A stretch of 64,000 bases of DNA from Alteromonadaceae bacterium BrNp21-10 (lineage in GTDB: Bacteria > Pseudomonadota > Gammaproteobacteria > Enterobacterales > Alteromonadaceae), in NCBI GenBank assembly GCA_030418115.1, contig JAUHQD010000001.1:248001-312000 (forward strand), in the 5' to 3' direction. The notes below the pieces were generated by a model. That model was not told the origin of the DNA. It did not search any database and saw only the letters and a program-made list of their open reading frames with translations. Of the stretch, positions 19,731 to 28,226 are shown in pieces. The stretch's first letter is position 1. Each line of letters opens with the position of its first letter. A program made the translations under genes and the position numbers.

Positions 19731-21071
19731 ATGAAATTCAAGTTACCCGAACACTCAACTTTGTTGGATAAGTCATTTTTGTACGGAACTGCTACGGCAT
19801 CGTTTCAAATCGAGGGTGACAGTACCTCTCGTTTACCTTGCATATGGGATACCTTTTGCGCCACTGCGGGTAATATTGCGGATGCGAGTAATGGCGATCA
19901 GGCTTGTGAACATATCGCTAAATGGCGTGAAGATATCGATTTGATACATTCATTAGGCGTTGATGCTTATCGTTTTTCTATTTCTTGGCCACGAGTTATC
20001 GGCTTTGATGGTAAATTAAATCCGCAAGGCGTAGATTTTTATATTCAGTTGCTGGAGTATTTAATAGAACTTGGCATTAAACCCTTTGTCACTTTATATC
20101 ACTGGGATTTACCACAACATATTGAAGACAACGGTGGCTGGCTGAATCGACAAACGGCCTATTTGTTTCGTGATTATGTTGATTTAATTACTCAGGCTTT
20201 TGGGGAGCGTGTACATTCCTACGCCACCTTAAATGAGCCTTTCTGTAGTGCCTATTTGGGCTATGAAGTGGGTATCCACGCCCCAGGATTAACCGGGCAG
20301 GATAAAGGTAAGCAAGCGGCACATCATTTACTGTTAGCCCATGGCTTAGCGATGCAAGTGTTACGTAAGAACAGTCCTAAGGCGCTCAACGGCATCGTCC
20401 TTAATTTCACGCCAGCTTATCCTGTCAGCGATTCGCAAGCCGATATTAATGCCGCAGCCTATGCTGATGATTATTTAAATCATTGGTATGCGGAGCCGGT
20501 GTTTAATGGTTGTTATCCGGAAATATTGAACCAGCTGCCTGCAGAGAATCGACCTCAAATTGAGGAGGGCGATATGCAAATTATTGCTCAGCCGCTGGAT
20601 TACGTGGGCATTAATTATTATACCCGTGCTTTTTATAAAGCCGATGACAATCTGCCTTATTGCGCTATATCCCCTAAAGGTGTGGAGTTGACCGCGATGG
20701 GGTGGGAAGTGTATCCAGATGCTTTTCGAGATTTGTTAATCGATTTGAATAAGCGCTATACGTTGCCGCCTGTGTACATTACCGAAAACGGTGCCGCTAC
20801 AGATGATGAAATCATAGACGGCAGTGTGGATGACCAACAACGGATTAATTATATTCAAGGTCATCTGTTAGCGGTACACCAAGCCATTGAAGCTGGTGTC
20901 GATATTCAAGGCTATTTTGTTTGGAGTTTATTGGATAACTTCGAATGGGCTGAGGGATATGTAAAACGTTTTGGTATTGTTTATGTTGACTACCAAACTC
21001 AGCAACGCACCAAAAAACGCAGCGCAGAACTATTCACAGAGCTAGTAACAACTCGTATTAATCAGGCCTAA
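19731..21071 (+). CDS. GH1 beta-glucosidase
   Basis: A cytoplasmic family 1 beta-glucosidase of 446 residues. TLNEP carries the acid/base Glu169 and YITENG the nucleophile Glu352; the N-terminal FLYGTATASFQIEG and WDTFC are family hallmarks. I place the start at 19731 because GAGAG lies just upstream and the protein then has normal GH1 length. An in-frame ATG at 19608 would add 41 residues with no family similarity. There is no signal peptide, so it would hydrolyse cellobiose- or laminaribiose-type sugars imported by the neighbouring symporter, 25 bases downstream. Confidence 0.93.
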   Translation: MKFKLPEHSTLLDKSFLYGTATASFQIEGDSTSRLPCIWDTFCATAGNIADASNGDQACEHIAKWREDIDLIHSLGVDAYRFSISWPRVIGFDGKLNPQGVDFYIQLLEYLIELGIKPFVTLYHWDLPQHIEDNGGWLNRQTAYLFRDYVDLITQAFGERVHSYATLNEPFCSAYLGYEVGIHAPGLTGQDKGKQAAHHLLLAHGLAMQVLRKNSPKALNGIVLNFTPAYPVSDSQADINAAAYADDYLNHWYAEPVFNGCYPEILNQLPAENRPQIEEGDMQIIAQPLDYVGINYYTRAFYKADDNLPYCAISPKGVELTAMGWEVYPDAFRDLLIDLNKRYTLPPVYITENGAATDDEIIDGSVDDQQRINYIQGHLLAVHQAIEAGVDIQGYFVWSLLDNFEWAEGYVKRFGIVYVDYQTQQRTKKRSAELFTELVTTRINQA

Positions 21072-21096
21072 AACAATAATAGACAAGGGGCGAATC

Positions 21097-22455
21097 ATGA
21101 TTTCAGTTAGAGAAAAAATAGCATATGGCTTAGGGGATACGGCCAGTAACTTTATCTTCCAGACGGTAATGTTGTTTTTAACATTTTTCTATACCGACAT
21201 TTTTGGTATTTCACCTGCGGTAGTCGGCACCATGTTTTTAGTGGTGAGGATTTTTGATGCTGTCACTGACCCATTAATGGGTGCCCTTGCCGATCGTACC
21301 AAGACCAAATGGGGTAAATTTCGTCCCTACCTTTTATGGTTAGCATTACCTTTCGGACTGTCGAGTATATTGGCTTTTACTACACCGGACCTCGACCCCG
21401 ATGGTAAAGTGATATACGCGTTTGCCACTTATACATTGTTAATGATCGCCTATACCGCGATTAATATTCCTTACTCTGCCTTAGGTGGTGTGATTACCGC
21501 CGATGTAGACGAACGTGTATCGGTGCAAGGTTATCGTTTTGTGTTTGGTATGTTAGGTGGGCTGATTGTAACTACCTTAACCTTGCCATTAGTTGATTTC
21601 TTTGGTGCTGGAGACACGGCTTTGGGTTATCAGCGAACGATGATCGCCATGAGCATTGTCGGCGTTATTTTATTTTTATTGTGCTTTGCTGGTACTAAAG
21701 AGCGGGTAACTAGTACCTCCGATGCCAATGTGAGCATGAAAGTCTCAATGGCGGCGCTATGGAAAAATGATCAATGGCGAGTATTGAGCTTAGCTGCGAT
21801 CTTTTTGCTAACCGGCATGGTATTACGTACCACCTTAGCTATTTATTATGTGAAGTATTTTTTAATGCGTGAAGATCTGATTACCACTTTTATCACTATT
21901 GGTATGGTTGGTAATATTCTAGGCTGCGCGCTTGCGCAACCTTTGGCTAAAAAGGTCTGTAAGATTAAAGCGTATATTGCGTTACAACTAATTGCAGCGC
22001 TGATTTGTATCGTGAGTTTCTTTATTGATCAGCAGCAAATTGCGTTGGCATTCGGCTTGTATTTCCTTTGGGGTTTCTTTTTACAGATGGCAACCCCCTT
22101 ATTATGGGCCAAAATTGCCGATACCGTGGATTACGGGCAATGGAAAACCGGTATTAGAATTACTGGTATTACGTATTCGTCGGTGGTATTTTTTATTAAA
22201 ATGGGCTTGGCCATTGGCGGTGCGTTAGCAGGGTGGTTGTTGGCATTTTATGGTTATCAGGCCGATGTCGAACAAAGCCAACAAACCCAGCAAGGTATTT
22301 TGATATCATTTACCCTATTTCCCGCAATTGGCTCTATAGTGGTGGCGGTAGTAATGCGTTATTACATATTAACTAACGATAAAGTAAATGCTATCCAACA
22401 AGATATTGGTATTAACGATAACGTTAATAATGAAACTGCAGTCGTTAACGGCTAG
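21097..22455 (+). CDS. GPH-family sugar:cation symporter (MFS)
   Basis: A 452-residue, 12-helix inner-membrane transporter of the glycoside-pentoside-hexuronide group, related to MelB. The signature DAVTDPLMGALADRT followed by KWGKFRPYLLW (about 52-80) is the classical GPH motif. A RBS-like AAGGGGCG precedes the ATG. It lies between GH1 and the LacI gene in one operon. It most likely takes up the disaccharide or oligosaccharide made by GH16/GH3 for cytoplasmic cleavage by GH1. The precise sugar cannot be read from sequence. Confidence 0.92.
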   Translation: MISVREKIAYGLGDTASNFIFQTVMLFLTFFYTDIFGISPAVVGTMFLVVRIFDAVTDPLMGALADRTKTKWGKFRPYLLWLALPFGLSSILAFTTPDLDPDGKVIYAFATYTLLMIAYTAINIPYSALGGVITADVDERVSVQGYRFVFGMLGGLIVTTLTLPLVDFFGAGDTALGYQRTMIAMSIVGVILFLLCFAGTKERVTSTSDANVSMKVSMAALWKNDQWRVLSLAAIFLLTGMVLRTTLAIYYVKYFLMREDLITTFITIGMVGNILGCALAQPLAKKVCKIKAYIALQLIAALICIVSFFIDQQQIALAFGLYFLWGFFLQMATPLLWAKIADTVDYGQWKTGIRITGITYSSVVFFIKMGLAIGGALAGWLLAFYGYQADVEQSQQTQQGILISFTLFPAIGSIVVAVVMRYYILTNDKVNAIQQDIGINDNVNNETAVVNG

Positions 22456-22486
22456 CGTAATAATAACAACAATAAGAAAATAATGC

Positions 22487-23485
22487 ATGGTCACAATTAA
22501 GCAGGTTTCAGAGCACGCAAAGGTGTCATCAGCGACTGTGTCTCGGGTCATTAATAATGCTGATTCGGTGAAGCCCGATACCCGTAAATTAGTTGAAAAG
22601 GCCATGCGTGACTTAGGTTATCGGCCTAATTCCATTGCGCAATCGTTAGCATCCAATAAAACTCAGACGGTCGGTTATGTTGTTCCACAGTTACATGGTT
22701 CTTTCTTTGGCTCGATGATGTCAGGGTCCGAACAGGTATTACGTATGGCCAATAAACATATGTTTATCACCATCGGCCACAGTAATGAAGAACATGAAAT
22801 AGAGGCGGTAGAAGCCTTATTAATGCGCCGCTGTGATGCTTTGATTTTGCATTTAGAAGCGGTGAGTGACGACTACCTAATTGATCTGGCCAAGCAAAAT
22901 GTGCCCTTCGTATTGGTTAACCGTTACATCGAAGAAATTGGTGATAATTGCATAAGTTTAGATAACCGCACCGGTGGGTACTTAGCTACCAAGGAGCTAA
23001 TAGGCGCAGGGCATCGAGATATTGCCTATATCGCTGGTGAATTGTGGAAAGCGGATGCCAAAGAGCGTTTGGAAGGGCATTTACTGGCGTTGTCTGAGGC
23101 GAATATTGAGGCTGATCAGCGTTTAGTTTATGAAGGTGACTTTCAGGTGCATGCCGGTGTCGAAGGTATCGAATATCTGCTGGAGACTAAGGTGCCGTTC
23201 ACCGCTGTCGCTTGTGGTAACGATGAAATGGCGTCGGGCGCTATAGGTTGTTTACGTGACCATGGCTTTGATATACCTAAAGACTATTCGGTTGTTGGCT
23301 TCGATAATGTTGAATTCAGTAATTATTTAACCCCCAAACTGACCACCATTGAATACCCTATGCGCGAAATTGGCATTATGGCAGCAAAGTGGATCTTGAA
23401 CCGAGCCTATGAAAATAATCGCATGGAATTGCAACATGTGATTCAACCGCGGCTTATTGTTCGTGACAGTGTTCGCACATTGTAA
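22487..23485 (+). CDS. LacI-family transcriptional regulator
   Basis: A 332-residue repressor with the LacI helix-turn-helix at the N-terminus (TIKQVSEHAKVSSATVSRVI, 3-22) and hinge LASNKTQTVGYVVP. A periplasmic-binding-protein-like effector domain follows. It is 31 bases after the symporter and ends the operon. It is the obvious candidate to bind the three TGTAAGCGCTT palindromes in the locus, with a gluco-oligosaccharide or a metabolite as inducer. The same locus design (GH, symporter, LacI) is common in marine polysaccharide users. Confidence 0.93.
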   Translation: MVTIKQVSEHAKVSSATVSRVINNADSVKPDTRKLVEKAMRDLGYRPNSIAQSLASNKTQTVGYVVPQLHGSFFGSMMSGSEQVLRMANKHMFITIGHSNEEHEIEAVEALLMRRCDALILHLEAVSDDYLIDLAKQNVPFVLVNRYIEEIGDNCISLDNRTGGYLATKELIGAGHRDIAYIAGELWKADAKERLEGHLLALSEANIEADQRLVYEGDFQVHAGVEGIEYLLETKVPFTAVACGNDEMASGAIGCLRDHGFDIPKDYSVVGFDNVEFSNYLTPKLTTIEYPMREIGIMAAKWILNRAYENNRMELQHVIQPRLIVRDSVRTL

Positions 23486-23651
23486 AATTTTCAGCAATCT
23501 ACCTTAGTTTAATCACCACGCTTTTATTGGTGCTATCAATAGCTTAAGGAAAATATTCGCTATATTTTCTGTATACATTGCTAATATCTTCGTTATGCTT
23601 CAACACTTGTAGTATGCAAAGTGTTAATCCAACTCAGGTGTGCGGTAGCTG

Positions 23652-24521
23652 ATGAACGATATTCTAACTTTCTTAAACCAGACAATTTTTATATTTAACG
23701 ATCAAGATATTACTCTTGGTGAGATTCTGTTTGTGCCGACAGTGATAATTGTCGGCTATGTTATTGCCCGATGGCTTGGCGGCGTTATTACGCGGCGGTT
23801 AACCGCACGCAAGGTTGAGCCTGATGTGGTGCATTTGGTACGTCGTCTGTATTTTGTGGGCGCCATTATTGTTATGGCGATCACGGTGCTCGACCTGATC
23901 AATGTGCCCATTACCGCGTTTGCTTTTGTTTCCGGCGCGGTGGCTATTGGTGTCGGTTTCGGTGCGCAGAACATTATTAATAACTTTATCAGTGGCTGGA
24001 TCCTAATGTGGGAACGGCCCATTCGCATTGGCGATTTTTTAGAAGTCGATAATGATAAAGGCAAAGTCGAAAGTATTAACACTCGTTCAACCCGTATTCG
24101 CCGTGTTGATGGCGTACATATGCTGATCCCAAATAGTAAGCTATTAGAAAATACGGTGGTCAACTGGACCTTAATGGACAAATTAACTCGAACTTCCGTC
24201 AAAGTTGGCGTTGCTTATGGCTCACCGGCGAAAAAAGTGCGGGATTTAATTCTGCAGGCAACCAAAGAGCAGTCAACGGTTTTAACTGATCCGGCTCCGG
24301 TCGTCATATTTGAGGATTTCGGTGATAGTGCGTTGGTATTTGAAGTGTCATTTTGGATTGAGGCTTTAGTGGATCGTGACTTACGCCAGGTCCGCAGCGA
24401 TATTCGTTTCCGTATTGATGAATTATTCGAAGAACATAATATTGTTATTTCGTTTCCACAACGGGATATACACATTGACGGTAAATTACAATTAATACAT
24501 CCCGATAAAACTGCTAGTTAA
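23652..24521 (+). CDS. Small-conductance mechanosensitive channel, MscS family
   Basis: A 289-residue channel. There are three hydrophobic segments in the first ~120 residues, the pore helix region AIGVGFGAQNIINNFISG (about 98-115), then the MscS beta domain (RPIRIGDFLEV, IRRVDGVHMLIPNS) and the alpha/beta C-terminal domain. It releases solutes on osmotic downshock. It is compact relative to MscK-type proteins. It starts 166 bases after the LacI gene, and zntB follows 13 bases downstream, so the two may be cotranscribed. Confidence 0.9.
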   Translation: MNDILTFLNQTIFIFNDQDITLGEILFVPTVIIVGYVIARWLGGVITRRLTARKVEPDVVHLVRRLYFVGAIIVMAITVLDLINVPITAFAFVSGAVAIGVGFGAQNIINNFISGWILMWERPIRIGDFLEVDNDKGKVESINTRSTRIRRVDGVHMLIPNSKLLENTVVNWTLMDKLTRTSVKVGVAYGSPAKKVRDLILQATKEQSTVLTDPAPVVIFEDFGDSALVFEVSFWIEALVDRDLRQVRSDIRFRIDELFEEHNIVISFPQRDIHIDGKLQLIHPDKTAS

Positions 24522-24534
24522 GGTAAACATTAAT

Positions 24535-25530
24535 ATGACTGATAATAATCAGGTTGATAGCGCACTATTAAGTTTTTTGTGGGCTTACCAAATTAATGGT
24601 CAAGGTCAAGGTACCTCTATAGAGGCTGATAAAATCAATGTGGCGACGAGTACAGACAATTTGTTGTGGGTACATATTCGCAGTGATGGTATTGATGCTC
24701 CGCAGCAACTCAGCGATTTTGGTGTACCAAAGCGCATTATTGACACCTTAACTGCCGATGAAACGCGACCTAAAACCACTCAATCCGATGATGGTGTGGT
24801 AACGTTTTTACGTGGCATTAATCGCAATCCCAATGCTGATCCAGAAGACATGGTGTCGCTGCGAGTGTGGATGACAGATAAGGTAGTCATCACGGCGCGC
24901 AAAAAAGATAGACGATTACAATCTATTGTGGAACTCAAGCAAAGTTTAATCGCCGGTGACGGTCCTGCCACAGCTGGGGATTTTGTCTGTGATTTAGTCG
25001 AGCGTATTGCTGACCTAATCAATGACACCGTAGATGATATTGATGGTGAATTAGATCAATACGAGTCGGTGGGTAATGTTGGGGTAAAGCAACAATATCA
25101 TCAAATTCTGGCGCGCATTCGCCGACAGTCTGCTTCTATTCGACGTTATTTAGCACCACAGCGTGATGCACTTGATGCACTGTATCGCATCCGCGGTATT
25201 TTGAACGACCATCAGGCCTATAGTTTACGTGAGCAATCTGAACGGATGACCCGTTACATCGAAGAATTGGATTTGGCCCGTGAACGGGCGATGGTATTGC
25301 AAGAAGAACAACGTAATCGCGTGGCTGAAGCACAGGGGATGCGCATGTACGTGTTATCGATAGTCACGGCCATCTTTTTACCCTTGTCTTTTCTTACCGG
25401 TGTATTTGGGATGAACGTCGCTGGGTTACCCGGCTTGGAAAATCCGAGTGCATTTAATAACTTAGCATCGTCGATGCTGGGCTTAGCAGTAGTACTACTG
25501 TTGGTTATGATTTGGAAGAAGTGGTTGTGA
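24535..25530 (+). CDS. zntB: Zinc transporter ZntB (CorA family)
   Basis: A 331-residue member of the CorA/ZntB group. A soluble N-terminal domain with a long helix (about 150-270) precedes two C-terminal membrane helices. The first helix ends with the GMN motif (GMNVAGLPG, about 293-301) that lines the pore entrance. WAYQINGQG near the N-terminus and RRYLAPQRDALDAL are typical of ZntB rather than CorA. It moves Zn2+ across the inner membrane. It is 13 bases after the MscS gene, a plausible two-gene operon. Confidence 0.85.
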   Translation: MTDNNQVDSALLSFLWAYQINGQGQGTSIEADKINVATSTDNLLWVHIRSDGIDAPQQLSDFGVPKRIIDTLTADETRPKTTQSDDGVVTFLRGINRNPNADPEDMVSLRVWMTDKVVITARKKDRRLQSIVELKQSLIAGDGPATAGDFVCDLVERIADLINDTVDDIDGELDQYESVGNVGVKQQYHQILARIRRQSASIRRYLAPQRDALDALYRIRGILNDHQAYSLREQSERMTRYIEELDLARERAMVLQEEQRNRVAEAQGMRMYVLSIVTAIFLPLSFLTGVFGMNVAGLPGLENPSAFNNLASSMLGLAVVLLLVMIWKKWL

Positions 25531-25577
25531 TCATTAGCTAAAGTGTAAAGTGGGTTAAACCCAAGGAGGAATAAGCT

Positions 25578-25631
25578 ATGTCTTTCTATACTGCTACCTT
25601 TATGCTTAATAGCTCCTCTAGCCACAGTTGA
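25578..25631 (+). CDS. Possible 17-codon ORF with strong ribosome-binding site
   Basis: AAGGAGG at 25563-25569, 8 bases before an ATG, leads a 17-codon frame (MSFYTATFMLNSSSSHS). The message could fold so that AGGAG pairs with CTCCT inside the ORF (25613-25617). It is either a genuine small protein or leader, or the remnant of a lost gene. Too short to judge. Confidence 0.2.
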   Translation: MSFYTATFMLNSSSSHS

Positions 25632-25716
25632 TGTTCACGTACCACAATCTACTTTGCTATCTATAAAATATCATCTCGACCAATCATAGGGTTGAAAGCG
25701 TTTTCTGAATCTAGGA

Positions 25717-25998
25717 TTAGCAGCGGGGCATGGATGATGCTTCGTCACTGGTTAACGATTTGACTTTATTGAGTAAGTTATCAGGCCGTGCCTTATTTTG
25801 AGTACTTCGTAAAGCACATAACTGCAATTGGTCGCTACTAAACCAGTAAATCCCTGCTAAGACTAACAACAAGAGTGGATGGATAATTAGCGCCTGATTG
25901 ATTGAGAGGGGTAACCAAAAACCATAACTCAACACAACCACTGCCCCCAGTGCGCTTGACCATTTAGCCGTATGTAAAATTAACTTAAAGAGTAACAT
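25717..25998 (-). CDS. Hypothetical small membrane protein
   Basis: A 93-residue protein with two hydrophobic segments (about 12-30 and 34-52, WFSSD after the second) and a polar basic tail. I choose the ATG at 25998 because AGGG lies 9 bases before it; an in-frame ATG at 26016 lacks such a site. Family not recognised. It lies between zntB (convergent) and the lysR gene (same strand, 110 bases upstream). Confidence 0.5.
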   Translation of the reverse strand: MLLFKLILHTAKWSSALGAVVVLSYGFWLPLSINQALIIHPLLLLVLAGIYWFSSDQLQLCALRSTQNKARPDNLLNKVKSLTSDEASSMPRC

Positions 25999-26107
25999 TT
26001 CAATATCCCTGTACATGAAAACAGGTTAAATATTGAGCCTAAATAGAGCGACTGACAAATGTAAAATACATTATCTATAAGTGAGTATTATTCACTTATA
26101 GATAGAT

Positions 26108-27004
26108 TTAAATCTCAGTTCGTTGTGCCGTTAATTGTTTAAACCAATTTAGAAATGCGGCTATATCGCTGCGGTTTTTATCCGAATTGCGGTACACCGC
26201 GTAGCAGTCATACATAAAGCGACTTTTTTCTGCAAAAGGCCGAACGAGAGTGCCTTTAGTAAATGCATTATATTCTAATGGAATGACTGCCAACGCTAAG
26301 CCAATACCTTGCTCTGCCGCTTGTATGGTGGCCTCGTATGAGCTAAATGCAAGACTGGTGGTAGAGACTTCATTTTTAATGCCAATTTCGTCACACCAAG
26401 ATTTCCAACTGTTTTCAAAATTAGTTAAATAAATCAACGGCACGTGGTGAATATCGTTAATGCTTGTCATAGGGTGTGCTTGTAAAAATTCTGGTGAGCA
26501 CACCGGTGTAACCTCAACGTTAAACAGTTTTTCGGTCTCGGCCCCTACCCATGTACCTTTACCAAAGCGGATCGCTAAGTCAAATTCATCGTAACGTAAG
26601 TCCACACTGTTCATACTGGTTTCAATACGTAATTTTGTATTGGGGTTACCCTGTTGAAAGTCACTTAAATTAGGAATGATAATGTTGCGAGCAATACTGG
26701 GAAGGGTCGAAATGCGCAAATTCGGTGTGGTGTAATTTTGCTTTAATACCGTGGTACCGTGGTCGAGTTTTTGAAATAGCTCTTGTACCACTTGTAAGTA
26801 ATATAAGCCTGCTGATGTTAACTTAACCCCGCGAGTTAGGCGTTGAAACAACGCCACGCCAAGATACTCTTCTAATGATTTAATTTGGTGGCTAATCGCC
26901 GAAGGCGTAATATGTAACTCTTCGCCGGCTTTTTTAAAACTCATATTGCGACCAGCGGCTTCGAAAAGCTGTAGTAAATGGAGTGGGGGTCGCTTTCTTG
27001 CCAT
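26108..27004 (-). CDS. LysR-family transcriptional regulator (GcvA-like)
   Basis: A LysR-type regulator of 298 residues. The N-terminal winged helix-turn-helix (PPLHLLQLFEAAGRNMSFKK, ITPSAISHQIKSLE) is of the GcvA/AmpR kind, and a substrate-binding domain follows. The ATG at 27004 has AGG 7 bases upstream; a further ATG at 27022 would add six residues. It is divergent from ghrA across ~120 bases, the usual layout for a LysR protein controlling its neighbour. The effector is unknown. Confidence 0.9.
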   Translation of the reverse strand: MARKRPPLHLLQLFEAAGRNMSFKKAGEELHITPSAISHQIKSLEEYLGVALFQRLTRGVKLTSAGLYYLQVVQELFQKLDHGTTVLKQNYTTPNLRISTLPSIARNIIIPNLSDFQQGNPNTKLRIETSMNSVDLRYDEFDLAIRFGKGTWVGAETEKLFNVEVTPVCSPEFLQAHPMTSINDIHHVPLIYLTNFENSWKSWCDEIGIKNEVSTTSLAFSSYEATIQAAEQGIGLALAVIPLEYNAFTKGTLVRPFAEKSRFMYDCYAVYRNSDKNRSDIAAFLNWFKQLTAQRTEI

Positions 27005-27125
27005 TAGGCTACCTATAATCATATTATGGGTGAATTATATTGAGGTCATTATTGCAGTCATTGTGTCGTGTTAGCAAGGACCGCTAATAATCAACTTGTT
27101 ATTGAATTCACTGTTAAGGTAACAA

Positions 27126-28055
27126 ATGTCACTGTCTATTATCTGTACACAAAAAGATCCTCAACCTTGGCGACAAGCCTTACTTGATATTGATGCTAAT
27201 CTGGATATTCAAATTTGGCCCCATGAGGCGGATAAACAACAGGTTGAATTTGCCTTGTGTTGGAAACATCCTCAAGGGGTGTTAGCCGAATATCCAAACT
27301 TAAAATGTATCTCGTCCATGGGGGCAGGCATTGACCATTTTCTTAAGGATGCTCACTTTCCTCAACATGTGGATGCAGTACGCTTAATCGATCCGTTACT
27401 GGCGCAATCGATGTTTGAATACGTGGCAACTGCCAGCCTTAATCATTTTCGAGACTTTAATTTTTACGCCGCTCAGCAGGCGAGTGGCCACTGGCAACGG
27501 CAAACACCGCAATTAATACAAAACACTACAGTTGGTATTTTAGGTCTTGGAGAGCTAGGCAGTTACTGCGCAAGCAAATTAACAGGTTTAGGCTTTAATG
27601 TGATCGGCTGGTCTAATAGTGCCAAACAGATCCAAGGGATAACCAATTATGTGGGTAAGGACGGCTTATCGGAGTTTTTAAGCAAAACTGATATCTTGGT
27701 GTGCTTACTGCCATTAACCTCGAACACATCGAGCATATTAAATTTATCATTGTTTAAACAATTACGACCTAATGCCTATTTGATTAATGTGGCCCGTGGC
27801 GAGCATTTGGTTGAGCAAGACCTTATTACCGCGATTGATGAGGGCATTTTGAGTGGTGCCTGTTTGGATGTGTTTCAGCAAGAGCCATTACCCACCCAAC
27901 ATGATTTTTGGCAGCATCCTAAAATTAGCGTAACCCCCCATTGTTCTAGTGTGACCCAAGCTTTTTCCGTAGCGCCGCAAATTGTTGAAAACTACTATGC
28001 CATGTGCGAAGGGCGGCCGCTGACTAATAGGGTTGATTTAAAACGCGGCTATTAG
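27126..28055 (+). CDS. ghrA: Glyoxylate/hydroxypyruvate reductase A-like D-2-hydroxyacid dehydrogenase
   Basis: A 309-residue NAD(P)H-dependent 2-hydroxyacid dehydrogenase. The Rossmann motif is GILGLGELGSY (about 138-148). The substrate-side SMGAGIDHF (about 65-73), the catalytic NVARGEHL Arg segment (about 218-225) and PHCSSVT replacing the more usual HxS motif all match GhrA. It would reduce glyoxylate or hydroxypyruvate. It is divergent from the LysR gene, which probably controls it. Confidence 0.85.
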   Translation: MSLSIICTQKDPQPWRQALLDIDANLDIQIWPHEADKQQVEFALCWKHPQGVLAEYPNLKCISSMGAGIDHFLKDAHFPQHVDAVRLIDPLLAQSMFEYVATASLNHFRDFNFYAAQQASGHWQRQTPQLIQNTTVGILGLGELGSYCASKLTGLGFNVIGWSNSAKQIQGITNYVGKDGLSEFLSKTDILVCLLPLTSNTSSILNLSLFKQLRPNAYLINVARGEHLVEQDLITAIDEGILSGACLDVFQQEPLPTQHDFWQHPKISVTPHCSSVTQAFSVAPQIVENYYAMCEGRPLTNRVDLKRGY

Positions 28056-28226
28056 TGTGGGTTAAGCCGTCCACAATTACCCTTAAGGTCGATTCTAATC
28101 CTAGGGTAAATGTTGAGTTTAAGGTCATACACTCAAAACTCGCTTATTTTGTTATAAATTGCCACCGTGGTTTACGGCATAATTTGCTCAGAATTTATTG
28201 ATAAGTACATCAAACAGGCTTAAAAA

